A stretch of 64,000 nucleotides of DNA, taken from positions 31,354,002 through 31,418,001 of the forward strand of contig NC_019875.2 of NCBI RefSeq assembly GCF_002234675.1. The letters run 5' to 3'. A program made the translations under genes and the position numbers. Of this stretch, positions 34,005 through 59,207 are shown in pieces. Under the pieces are notes generated by a model that was given only the letters and a program-made list of their open reading frames with translations, was not told where the DNA came from and ran no database searches. The number at the start of each line of letters is the position of its first letter. Positions within the stretch are counted from its first letter, which is position 1. This DNA is from Oryzias latipes. Taxonomy: Eukaryota > Chordata > Actinopteri > Beloniformes > Adrianichthyidae.

Positions 34005-35215
34005 TTGTCTGCTCCCTAGAACCTCCTCCTGTGTTCCTTCCTCCCTACACACTCAGATACTCTGCTGCTGATGCTCCTCCACCTGTCCAAATGTTCCTCC
34101 ACCTGTCCAGATGCTCCTCCACCTGTCCAGGTGTTCCTCCACCTGTCCAGATGCTCCTCCACCTGTCCAGATGCTCCTCCACCTGTCCAGATGTTCCTCC
34201 ACCTGTCCAGGTGTTCCTCCACCTGTCCAGATGTTCCTCCACCTGTCCAGATGCTCCTCCATCTGTCCAGATGTTCCTCCACCTGTCCAGATGCTCCTCC
34301 ACCTGTCCAGATGTTCCTCCACCTGTCCAGATGCTCCTCCACCTGTCCAGATGTTCCTCCACCTGTCCAGATGCTCCTCCACCTGTCCAAATGTTCCTCC
34401 ACCTGTCCAGATGCTCCTCCACCTGTCCAGATGTTCCTCCACCTGTCCAAATGTTCCTCCAACTGTCCAGATGCTCCTACACCTGTCCAAATGCTCCTCC
34501 ACCTGTCCAGATGTTCCTCCACCTGTCCAGATGCTCCTCCACCTGTCCAGATGCTCCTCCACCTGTCCAGATGTTCCTCCACCTGTCCAAATGCTCCTCC
34601 ACCTGTCCAGATGCTCCTCCACCTGTCCAGATGCTCCTCCACCTGTCCAGATGCTCCTCCACCTGTCCAGATGCTCCTCCACCTGTCCAGATGTTCCTCC
34701 ACCTGTCCAGATGCTCCTCCACCTGTCCAGATGTTCCTCCACCTGTCCAAATGCTCCTCCACCTGTCCAGATGTTCCTCCACCTGTCCAAATGCTCCTCC
34801 ACCTGTCCAGATGCTCTTCCACCTGTCCAGATGCTCCTCCACCTGTTCCCTCCTCTCACTAAAGATCAGTGTCATCTGCAAACATCATGATCCTTTGAAA
34901 TTCCTGTCTGACCTCAACTGTCAGTCTGTCCATCACCATGGAAACCAGGAGAGGCGTAGTCCCACCTCCACCTTGGACCGTCACATCTACAGAACATCTC
35001 ACCACTATCTATCAGCTGTCCTCCTTGTCCAGCGTTCTCCTCTGCTGCTCCAGACTTCCTCATACAAACAGCAGCTCCTCCCTGGATCCAGTCTAGACTC
35101 CAGACCTGCAGCTCCTTCGGACCTCCAGAAGCATCTCCAAACCGAAGGTCTGTGGTTGTCTGCAGTAAACCTCCCTCAACTTCTTAACCGCTTCCTCCAA
35201 ACAAACTCCTGAACT
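34005..35215 (-). mobile_element. RTE-like LINE reverse transcriptase fragment, split by a minisatellite
   Basis: On the minus strand, 34,860-35,000 translates to VMDRLTVEVRQEFQRIMMFADD, followed after a frameshift by FSERREQVEEHLDRWR. This matches the fish RTE-type RT segment around its FADD catalytic motif. The sequence then enters the 20-bp array. On the far side (34,030-34,070) it resumes with SAAEYLSV, corresponding to the SKTEYMCV block that normally follows. Frameshifted and dead. Confidence 0.7.
34070..34850. repeat. 20-bp minisatellite inside the RT fragment
   Basis: About 39 units of ACCTGTCCAGATGCTCCTCC with T/C (GTTCC) and A/G (CAAATG) variants. In the minus direction the unit encodes shifting frames of QVEEHLDRWR. 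Both boundaries fall within the reverse transcriptase sequence described for the overlapping element. Confidence 0.97.
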
Positions 35216-35439
35216 TCTTCATTCCACCACCAGATCCGCTTTCCTCATTCCAGAGGAGACACCCACACCTGCATCCTCTGCTGTCTAGCTCCACCTCCTC
35301 ATCCTCATCTTTAGTCTCCGATCTTCTTCTGAAAGTTCTTCCTCGTCTCGTCTGCTTCTTCTGGTCCCGGTGGTTGCTGACCCGGATCAGACGTCCGTTC
35401 ATCTCACATGTTTTTCCTTTCGTTTTTAAACCTCACTAA

Positions 35440-36000
35440 ACAACAATGACACAGCGGTTCAGATGAATGGGAAGTGCTGCACGCGCGCGCAGAGGTAGCC
35501 CGCTGGTAACACCCCCCACCCCCCCCGAGAGACCGGGTCGGGCTCTGATGGTGATCCGACCGGACCCGCAGCTTTACGGAGTCAAACTCACCAGCCATGG
35601 CGGAGCAGCGCAGGAAGACCCGGACAGACCTCACCAGGACCCAGATCCGGAACCAGACCAGGAACCTCTCCTGGAGAACCGGACCAAGGACCGACTCTGC
35701 GCGACCAGAAATGACTTCCAGCTACTGTAGTCAGTCCTGATTTACTGAACTGGCTGTCACGTGACAGACTCTCTGCCACGTCATTGGTCAGAGAGTTGAC
35801 GTTATTTTTGAGAGCTTTGCGGTCCCATGTTAGTTTCGCCGCTGCCGCTTCTAACGACGGTAACGTCCAAACAAACATCTGTGGGTTCTGTCCGCGTGAC
35901 CTGATACCGTCAGACAGCCCGTAGACACCTAACAAGTCGGAGTTCAGTCACCGTGTCACGTGTCAACATGTCTGAAGCTGAGAAAAACGATCGAACCTTA
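35440..36000 (-). promoter_or_regulatory. arhgap29: Possible promoter or first-exon region of arhgap29
   Basis: This is the first GC- and CpG-rich, non-repeat stretch upstream of the recognised exons. It has a CACGTCATTGGTC segment (inverted CCAAT) near 35777. A minus-strand ATGGCTG|GTGAGT start-plus-donor lies at 35594-35600, but its phase does not fit the exon at 33877. It could be a non-coding or alternative first exon. Confidence is low. Confidence 0.3.
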
Positions 36001-36029
36001 AACGCACCACCCACAAACGAACCTTCCTT

Positions 36030-36270
36030 TATAAAGTGAGTTACTAGTTATATCGCTCAAAAAGTAATCGAGTTACTAACTCAGTAACTGCATCTTAAAG
36101 GTAATTAGTTACTCCGCACAGTAACCACTCCAGTTACTTTGCCAGTTAAACTACCGGCATAAATGTCATATTTTCCTCAGCTGCTACAGACATAAAGCAT
36201 TTAAATGATTCCATTAGATTACTGTTACTTCACATGTAACGCCGTTACACAGTTCTAGTTACTCCCTACA
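36030..36270. mobile_element. DNA transposon remnant rich in GTTACT motifs
   Basis: Many copies of GTTACT and AGTAAC in both directions (AGTTACTAGTTA, TAGTTACTCC), the subterminal pattern of a common fish hAT-like MITE. Ends are not defined. Confidence 0.45.
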
Positions 36271-36317
36271 CTGTTGATGGGTCTGTTTCTACTAAAGGCA
36301 TCTGTGACATTCATAGA

Positions 36318-37313
36318 AACACACCCACCCACCCACCCATCATCCATCCACCTACCCATCCACCCACCCACCTACCCATCATCCACCCACCTACCCATCC
36401 ACCCACCCACCCATCATCCATCCACCTACCCATCATCCACCCACCTACCCATCATCCATCCACCTACCCATCCATCCACCCACCTACCCATCATCCACCC
36501 ACCCACCCATCATCCATCCACCTACCCATCCACCCACCCACCTACCCATCATCCACCCACCTACCCATCCACCCACCTACCCATCATCCATCCACCTACC
36601 CATCCATCCACCCACCTACCCATCATCTACCCACCTACCCATCATCCACCCACCTACCCATCATCCATCCACCTACCCATCATCCACCCACCTACCCATC
36701 ATCCATCCACCTACCCATCATCCACCCACCTACCCATCATCCATCCACCTACCCATCCATCCATCCACCTACCCATCATCCACCCACCCACCCATCATCC
36801 ATCCACCTACCCATCATCCACCCACCTACCCATCATCCATCCACCTACCCATCCATCCACCCACCTACCCATCATCCACCCACCTACCCATCATCCATCC
36901 ACCTACCCATCCATCCATCCACCTACCCATCATCTACCCACCTACCCATCATCCACCCACCTACCCATCATCTACCCACCTACCCATCATCCACCCACCT
37001 ACCCATCCATCCACTCACCTACCCATCATCTACCCACCTACCCATCATCCATCCACCTACCCATCATCCATCCACCTACCCATCATCCACCCACCTACCC
37101 ATCATTCACCCACCTACCCATCATTTACCCACCTACCCATCATCTACCCACCTACCCATCATCCACCCACCTACCCATCATCCATCCACCTACCCATCAT
37201 CCACTCACCTACCCATCATCTACCCACCTACCCATCATCCATCCACCTACCCATCATCCACCCACCTACCCATCATCCACCCACCTACCCATCCATCCAT
37301 CCATCCACCCACA
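36318..37313. repeat. 1-kb CCATCATCCACCCACCTACC minisatellite
   Basis: About 50 variable units of 12-20 bp built from CCATCATCCA, CCCACCTA and CCATCCA. It is intergenic, between arhgap29 and the 3' end of acvr2b. Confidence 0.95.
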
Positions 37314-37524
37314 GCACTCAGTACCCTCATGTTTACCGCCATCTAGTGTCCACCTTAAGCACAGCAGCAGACTGCCTCCTGTTTTGGGGCGGAGTCATCA
37401 CAGATCAGGGAATGGCGTCACACAAACCTAGCTTTGGCACCTCCTACTTTACTGGACACACCTGAGCCAGGTGATCACCCCCCACCCGTCCACCCCATAA
37501 GACGATGAAACAGAAAACAGTGTT

Positions 37525-39980
37525 TACACACTTAATCAGAATTGGTTTTTATTTTCATAAACAAAATGATGAATGTATATTTCTCTACTTTATATTTCCT
37601 AAGCATTTATCCGCAGTCACACTGGGTTACAGTCACACGGGTCACGTAAACAGGAAAGGGCACACACTCCCACATGGAAACCAAATGCTGAGCAGAGAAA
37701 CCGCTTCCACGTGTCAGACGGAGGAAACCTTTACATTTATTGGGTAAATATGTACACAAAAATGCAACGTTCTTGTTGGAGATGAAACCGACTCCATGTT
37801 GGTGGTAGGAGGTACTGCATGAGGTAACAGGGTTTTCGGTTCAGAAGAGCTGGGTGTAAGACAGCATTTTGAGGCAACAACCGATCGCAGGACCGTTGTT
37901 TCTGTGGCACAATTTGTGAAAGCACCTGGGCCACGCCGGGCGTGCACGTCCGCCCCACTGCGTTTGTCCATGGAGCCTGATCCGGGTGTGATGAGCTGCC
38001 CTGTGCTGATCTGCACAGGAGACGGCGACGTCCCGGCTGGGCTCTGAAAGAACTATTGCTGTCTGGTTACTATTGCTGGAGCCCGGGACCGTTGATGGGA
38101 CCTTGATGGTGCTGCATCGATCAGTGGTTACAAACAAACACAAACAGCGTCCGGCACACATAGGATTATCAAAACTGCACATCAGCAAAGAGCTAGTACT
38201 GGTAAATCACCACGGTCAAAGCACAGATGTGTGTTGTCCCACGTGACTAAACTACTACGACACGGATCAGAACGTCACATCAGCAGGTGAATACTCAGCC
38301 GATGCGGTTCAGACGGCCCATCCGAGACGCCGCCCGGACCAAACCATGATGAGGACCTCTGGTTTGCTCGTAATATTTCACAGTCTGTCCCCCAGGAGCC
38401 CTCCCCACTGTTGGACACATTTCATCAAAAGGCAGAGGGCCACATGTCCAAATAAACACGCAGACGCAGATCTAGGAAACCCTTTCCAGAACTGTAACTT
38501 AGGAACAGCAATGCCCTGATTCTGTATTGAAGGAAAAGTATCAACGCAGTTTAGCATCTGAGTGAACACCAACACTTCCAGCAATCTGCCCGTCTTCTCT
38601 TAGCTCTGCAGAGCTTCAACAGCCGGAAAACCGGTCCAGCTCTGCTCCACAATGAAAGACAATCTCCACAGTCTGAGGCCCAACCAACAATAAAATATCA
38701 AATACTAAAACACAATCAAATATTTAACACAACTTGATATATATTTAGAAAAAGCCTGAGGTACTTGTCAGAACATCTGAGGTCAGTCTGGTGGAGTAAG
38801 CAGCTGAAGGCTTACGAGTCCAAAAATAAAAAATAAAAACAGGAAATCAGCCTGATCACGTCACAGAGAAGTTCTTCGATGTTAGTGTTCTACGAACAAA
38901 GAACGCAGGAACATCTACGAATCCTTGAGGAACCTGGAATAGTCACAGCAGCAGAACAAACATTCATGTATGGTTCTTGTTATGGTACGACTATGGCATT
39001 GCATTGGAGACAAAGGCAACCCGTCCAGCTCTCCGTGCCTGACATGCAGCGACTGAGGTATCCGGGTCCAACCGGGTCCACCCGGGTCCACCCAGCACCG
39101 GAGAGCACGCCTCTGCCCCGGTACGGCCCGGTCAGGAATCAGACCAACACACTGTGTTTGGACATCATCCCACTCATTCACACGGGGGGTTAACAACAAA
39201 GTATACACACACAAACACACTTAGACTCATACACATGCACACACACGTGTAAACACACACTTAGACTCATACACGTGTGCACAAACTCACACACACGTGT
39301 AAACACACACACACAGACTGAGACTTGAGAATGTAACATTGCGACTCCAGTCGGCGTCTCTGGAACAGGAGTAACTAAAGAAAGACGTCCAGGAAAATTG
39401 TCCTTAGTAGCTGAATTGTCTCCGTTTAGAGAAGCCTGCTGGATACCTGAGAGGTAGTTCCAAGGACAAGACACTTGTCCCAAATCTTTGAGAAGTCCGA
39501 AGCGTCCACTAAAACCTTCCATCAGAAGCTGGGTGCTGGTTCTCCGCCGGAGGAACGCAGCGTTCTACCGAGAGCAGACTTTAAGAAGAGAAGCGTTGAC
39601 CCCTGAGGAAGATGAATACATTTTGTTAACAGTCTCACACCGGGTCCTCCGAGATTGCAGCACGTCGTCTGAGGGGAGGAGCAAAGGTTCATGTCATTTG
39701 GCCGCAGACGATCACGTGACCACGATGGGAAAAGCAACAACAAACACCTGATGAGGTAATAAAAAGTGAGGGATGAGGTGATGACGGAGGTTTGACACGT
39801 GGATGTGGTGGGATGTGCCGATGGGATAGCTTATTCCAACTTTGCCTACAGCAGACGGATGTGTTAGGAAGGTCTGACTCCAAATGTTCCTTAACGTGAA
39901 GTCCTGGGTAAAATAGCAGCTGCATTTCGGTTTCTGGATTGGAAAACTGACAGTTGGGAGCTGGGGGGGGAGTCACCCGT
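37525..39980 (-). other. acvr2b: Putative acvr2b 3' UTR
   Basis: About 2.45 kb without a convincing coding exon, transposon or minisatellite, between the acvr2b stop and an AATAAA at 37.55 kb. It contains a CA/TG microsatellite with imperfect TTAGACTCATACAC repeats (39.2-39.32 kb). The extent is inferred from the poly(A) signal and lack of other genes. Confidence 0.45.
37548..37553 (-). promoter_or_regulatory. acvr2b: Probable polyadenylation signal of acvr2b
   Basis: AATAAA on the minus strand, about 2.4 kb beyond the stop codon. Long 3' UTRs are usual for ACVR2 genes. The stretch 37.55-39.98 kb is unique-looking apart from a CA-rich run near 39.2 kb, which fits a 3' UTR. Other A-rich hexamers nearer the stop may also be used. 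Confidence 0.45.
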
Positions 39981-54846
<14,866 letters not shown>

Positions 54847-55649
54847 GTTCCGTTCGACGCCCCCCCCCCTCCGTCCGCGGGCATTAAACCAGGTCCGGAC
54901 CGAACATCAGTCCGGGATCCAGACGGGCCTCCGGTCCCTCCAGCAGCCTAGCCCCCACCGCAGCGCGTCCGCGGCAGCGCGGCGATGCTGGGCATGGATC
55001 GCCCAGGACCGCCAAGGGTTCCGGGGGGGTTCCGGATGGAGACTGGGGCAGAAGCAGACACGAGCCGGGGCAGAACCGAGCGCTGGGTCCGCGGTTCACC
55101 GGGATGGAAGCGGCGGGGGGGTCACTGATCTGCGTCCAAAATGGCTCCGAAATGGGGAAGGGGCTGCAGACCCGGATGTGTAAACAGGGGGGTGGGGGGT
55201 GACCTCACCGCGGATACGCGCACGCCGGGACGCGCGCCTCTGAGTCCGTTTCAAGCATCGGGGTGTAGCTGACCCCCCCACCCCCCCAAGAAAAGCAGAC
55301 ATGTAGGCGGAGTCGTTATTTCCGTTTGGCGCCGGTAAAAAAAGACCGTTTTTGTGCCGCTGCCGTTTCTGAGACATTAAATTACATTAAAGGTCATTCA
55401 CAGGTCACCCCCCCCCCCCGGTCTACCTGCTACTTTTACCGTTAAAATGAGCGTTTACGGTTGCTAAGATATCAAACGTTTTATTTTCCGACGATGACGT
55501 CATCATCCCCCGGTTGATCACTACTCGTTGATCATGGGTTGCCTGGAGTCGATGGTTGTTCACTTTTCTACGACTAGGCGGCAGCTCACCGACAGTATAT
55601 GATTTACAGAAACTCCACATAGAAAAGTAGCTCCTGAAGAACATGTATG

Positions 55650-56141
55650 ACGTGGGGCCTCATTTCTAAAGGTTGTGTACGCACAAAAGAAGGCGTACGC
55701 CACTCTCTACGCAATAGTTGAGATTTTTAAAAAGCAAACTTGACGGGAAAATGTGCGGTCCTCCACGCTCTGACCCAGGCGTACGCACAAAAACGGGTGA
55801 AATGAGAAACGGCGACACCGTCGGCAGATAGAAAAAAACACGTGAAAGTGAAAATGACAATACTGCCTCTCAGAAATAACATGAAGACTTCACAAAGCAA
55901 GTCTGACAATTAACAGCTACACCAACACCCGTTTGATCGATCAGCAGTGAAACAAACAAAAAAATCAAACGAAAATTACAACAGAAATTCAAATGAACAC
56001 TTATTTGCAGAAAGAAAAGTGAAATATGTTCTGCAATATTGGCATGTTGTGCAATTCATCCTCATAAATAATGTAGTTAACAGAACGAAATAATGTACAA
56101 AACTGATATTCTCGTCAGTGTGTCCGTCTGGAGGAGCAGAT

Positions 56142-56210
<69 letters not shown>

Positions 56211-56760
56211 CAGACAGATGGATAGATAGAGATGCATTAATTGTCCACTTGGGAAAGTTGTTTTCATAGTAAAACATTTCTTCATAAGCTACAGAATTAT
56301 GGTATTCATGCATATGCCTTTAGTTTGTTTTATTTTTGATAAAACAATGTATGGCGTATGTCTCAACCATTCAGAAAGCAACAAGAAATTACATTTGCTG
56401 ATCAATTTCCCATTTCCACGTGGATTATTCCCGACATCTGTAGCTTGTCAGATGTAATTAAATGGATGGAAATAAAATGCCCCATCACAATGCGTAATGA
56501 CGCACAATGGCTGATCTGGCGCTCTTAGAAGATGTGGCAAATGGAAGAATTCGGAGTGAACGCATCTTTAGACTGCAAGAAGACTTGCTGGCAAACGAGG
56601 ACGAGTGGCTTATGAGCCGGTTCCGACTTCCTCCAGCCGTCCTGTTGGACCTCTGCGGGCTTTTGGGGGGGTGTCACCCCGTGCATCTGGCGCGTCGTGT
56701 CCCCCTGCGCCTCAGTCACCACTCCACTTAAGGGATTCCCCAGTTATTGCCGCCAGTCTC
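55650..56760 (+). mobile_element. Harbinger transposon, 5' part with transposase start
   Basis: Begins GGGGCCTCATTTCTAAAGG, followed by TGTGTACGCACAAAAGAAGG and GGCGTACGCC motifs typical of fish Harbinger termini. At 56507 an ATG opens a frame MADLALLEDVANGRIRSER, then DEWLMSRFRLPPAVLLDLC, the N-terminus of HARBI1-like transposases. The frame shifts after about 60 residues and the DDE region and right end are missing. A truncated, inactive copy. A (GATA)n run lies inside. Confidence 0.7.
56139..56225. repeat. (GATA)n microsatellite
   Basis: Uninterrupted GATA repeats followed by GACA units. Confidence 0.97.
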
Positions 56761-56827
56761 TCATCAAGAGGGGTCAGCTCCGGTGCTGGTCAAAGCCACG
56801 CCCACCATGAAGGTGTTGATAACGTAA

Positions 56828-57225
56828 ATAAAGGTTGTGTTCAAATCCCCTCCCACTCACTATCTAGAGCGTTCTCCGTGTGCTAGTGCCTCCGAATCCA
56901 CACTTCTAAATTCCAGAGCCCTAGAGATTTCCCAGAAGTCTCTGTGAAAAACCAGTGTGCATCCATGCTCACTAGATCAGAGAATATAGACCACAATGCA
57001 TTGCGTCGGAACCATTTTTGCCAAAAAAATGTCATTTTTTAATACATAAATCATCAAGGTTTTTATCTTTAGAAGACAGTGGACTCATAAGTAATTGTCG
57101 CAAAACTCGATTAGATTTTAACTTTGTGAAATCGATGACGTCATATTTGCTGTTAAAACTAAAAGTGGTGATCATGGAGTCCGAATTGCTTCTAAAACTC
57201 CACATAGTCTGCACTATCTAGGATT
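56828..57225. mobile_element. Putative MITE
   Basis: Left part with CCCTCCCACTCACTATCTAG and right part ending TAGTCTGCACTATCTAGG; the interior matches text frequent in fish DNA transposons (ACCACAATGCATTGCGTCGG). The termini are not cleanly inverted, so the family is open. Confidence 0.4.
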
Positions 57226-57229
57226 TTAG

Positions 57230-59150
57230 TGGTACAGTCGTTTTAACTTCACCAAGATGTTTCAATCACAAACCGGACCTGACGCGCTCGGGAGGGTCTC
57301 TGCCTCTTAGCCCCGCCCACTACTGCTTTTTAGTCATATCATAGAAAACACGTGACACTCAAGCACCGTGAGGCCTGTGCATGCATGACATGAAAACATG
57401 GACAGTCAGAGGATCACGTCCCTTCAGTTCCTGCATTTTTCTGATCAAAACGATCTTTTCTGCAGGACCCAGAAAAACGGCCCACAGTGCTGTGTCATCC
57501 ATAAACTCTGGCAATTATGGGATGTCATTGTCAGGTAAAGAAAATATGCTGATGTATTCTGCAGACAGGAAGTAGAGCAGCCACATTTACACTTTGTGTT
57601 GTCTCCATATGGTGGAACTGATACGAACAGCACTGACCATCTCTGTCCTATTCTGGAGTTAAGGGGCACCGTGCTGTAGTGTAGTGGTTTCTGTCATGAC
57701 AGAACAAATCAACAGCCTACCTGATACCTGGACACGCATCACATGATCATCAGAATAGTTTCAGACAGAGAATGTTCAGAAGTCTTTTCTTTTGAAGGTT
57801 CGGTCCGCTAACAGGCAGGTCAGAAGTCTGATGGAACTAACCTGGACACTGTCTGCACATGAACTGTTACTGAAGGCATCCGACTGGTTACAGCTCCCAG
57901 TATGCACGGCTCTGTTAGCCAGAGAAGACGGACAGAATGTGAGGAAGACCGAGCAGAAGAGGCCACGCCTCTTTGCCCTCAGTCAAAACACTGAGGTCGA
58001 CTGTAATGACCGTGAACTCTGTGGATGTCTTAGTGAGATTCTTAGAGACCACGGCAGGTGGGAGTCAATGTCTTTACCCAAAGCACCTGAAAACGTTTTA
58101 CGCCCCAGGTGGTGGTTCCAGACATGAAGAGACTGACAGAATCTGAGGCCATCATTCAAAAATACTTTTTCCAGACATGAGATCTTCCTCAGCAAAGGTT
58201 TTCAGCTTCAAGCAGAAGCTTTTGGATTCAGTTGGACAACCAGCCGTCCTGCGCAGTACAAATAAACATCCATGACCACGTTTGCCCACAGCCAGCAGCT
58301 TCCACTAAGGTTTCTCCTGCAGGTTCCCCAGCTTCCTTCTTTACTCTGTCCCAACTTACCAAACAAAAACCCTTTGATTGTCTTTTAATTTACTGGTTTA
58401 CATTTTCACCAACAGGTCAAAGCCCGTTTAAGGGCCAATTCACACTAAAATCACTGACATTTAGATTTTTTGTTTTTCCTACGTTGTTTCGTTTCTGACA
58501 AACTGTCCAAAAACACACAATAATGTTGACTTCTGTCTCTGAATTCAGAGTTCAGGCTCTTCATCTAACAATGATTGTTGGTGTTTTTCGTCTGTTTGTA
58601 TTGAGACTTTCAGAGCAGCTGCAGGAAGTATCATGGTGAGGGACACCAATGAAGCAGTGATCCACAAAGACGTCGATGGGCAGCGCTTTGCAGAGAAGTC
58701 CAAATGAAAAAACAACTTTTGTCTTTCGTCATTTCTGAAAAGTACAGCAAACATTTCATGAATGCAGAAGTTTGGGATGAAGACACCAGGGGGCAGCAGA
58801 GCTCCAGAGCAAATGTGGGTAAGCCGATCTCTGGTGAACAGAACTGAAACTCACCGGTTTTGGATTTTTTATTGATCATTTTCTATTGTGTCCTATTTCA
58901 CTGCCAGAACCTGAATAGATGGACGCCATTGTGAACGGCGTCTTTGATGATGTGGTGATGGCTCCATGTGAAGGACGTGGATGACAGGTTTCTGCTTCTA
59001 AGCCCTGCAGCACAGACCTGCAGCTTTTCTACCTACTAATATGAGGTTTAGCAGGAGTTTTACACTCACAACTGATGAAAATATTCACAGAAAAGGACTG
59101 TAGGTGTTTTCTACGTACACTACCTTATTGTCAGTACAGAGTTAGCCGAA
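57230..59150. other. Intergenic stretch between acvr2b and crygn
   Basis: No recognised exon or array on either strand. The segment TTAAGGGCCAATTCACACTA near 58.43 kb resembles one end of the Harbinger-like MITE family seen at 40.65 kb. Confidence 0.35.
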
Positions 59151-59171
59151 CACCGTCAACATTTGTTTGTC

Positions 59172-59177
59172 TTTATT
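59172..59177 (-). promoter_or_regulatory. crygn: Polyadenylation signal of crygn
   Basis: AATAAA on the minus strand lies about 30 nt after the crygn stop codon, giving a short 3' UTR as in other crystallins. Confidence 0.65.
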
Positions 59178-59207
59178 GTCAGCTGCACGCGGCAGAAGGA
59201 GCTAGCT

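Noticed and set aside
35588-35935. 115-codon frame at the arhgap29 promoter as coding exon 1
   Set aside because: Its frame does not join the exon at 33877 in phase, and it has no similarity to the family.
36274-37431. HPPTYPSS-repeat protein of 385 codons
   Set aside because: Translation of the CCACCTACCCATCAT minisatellite; intergenic, no splice or homology support.
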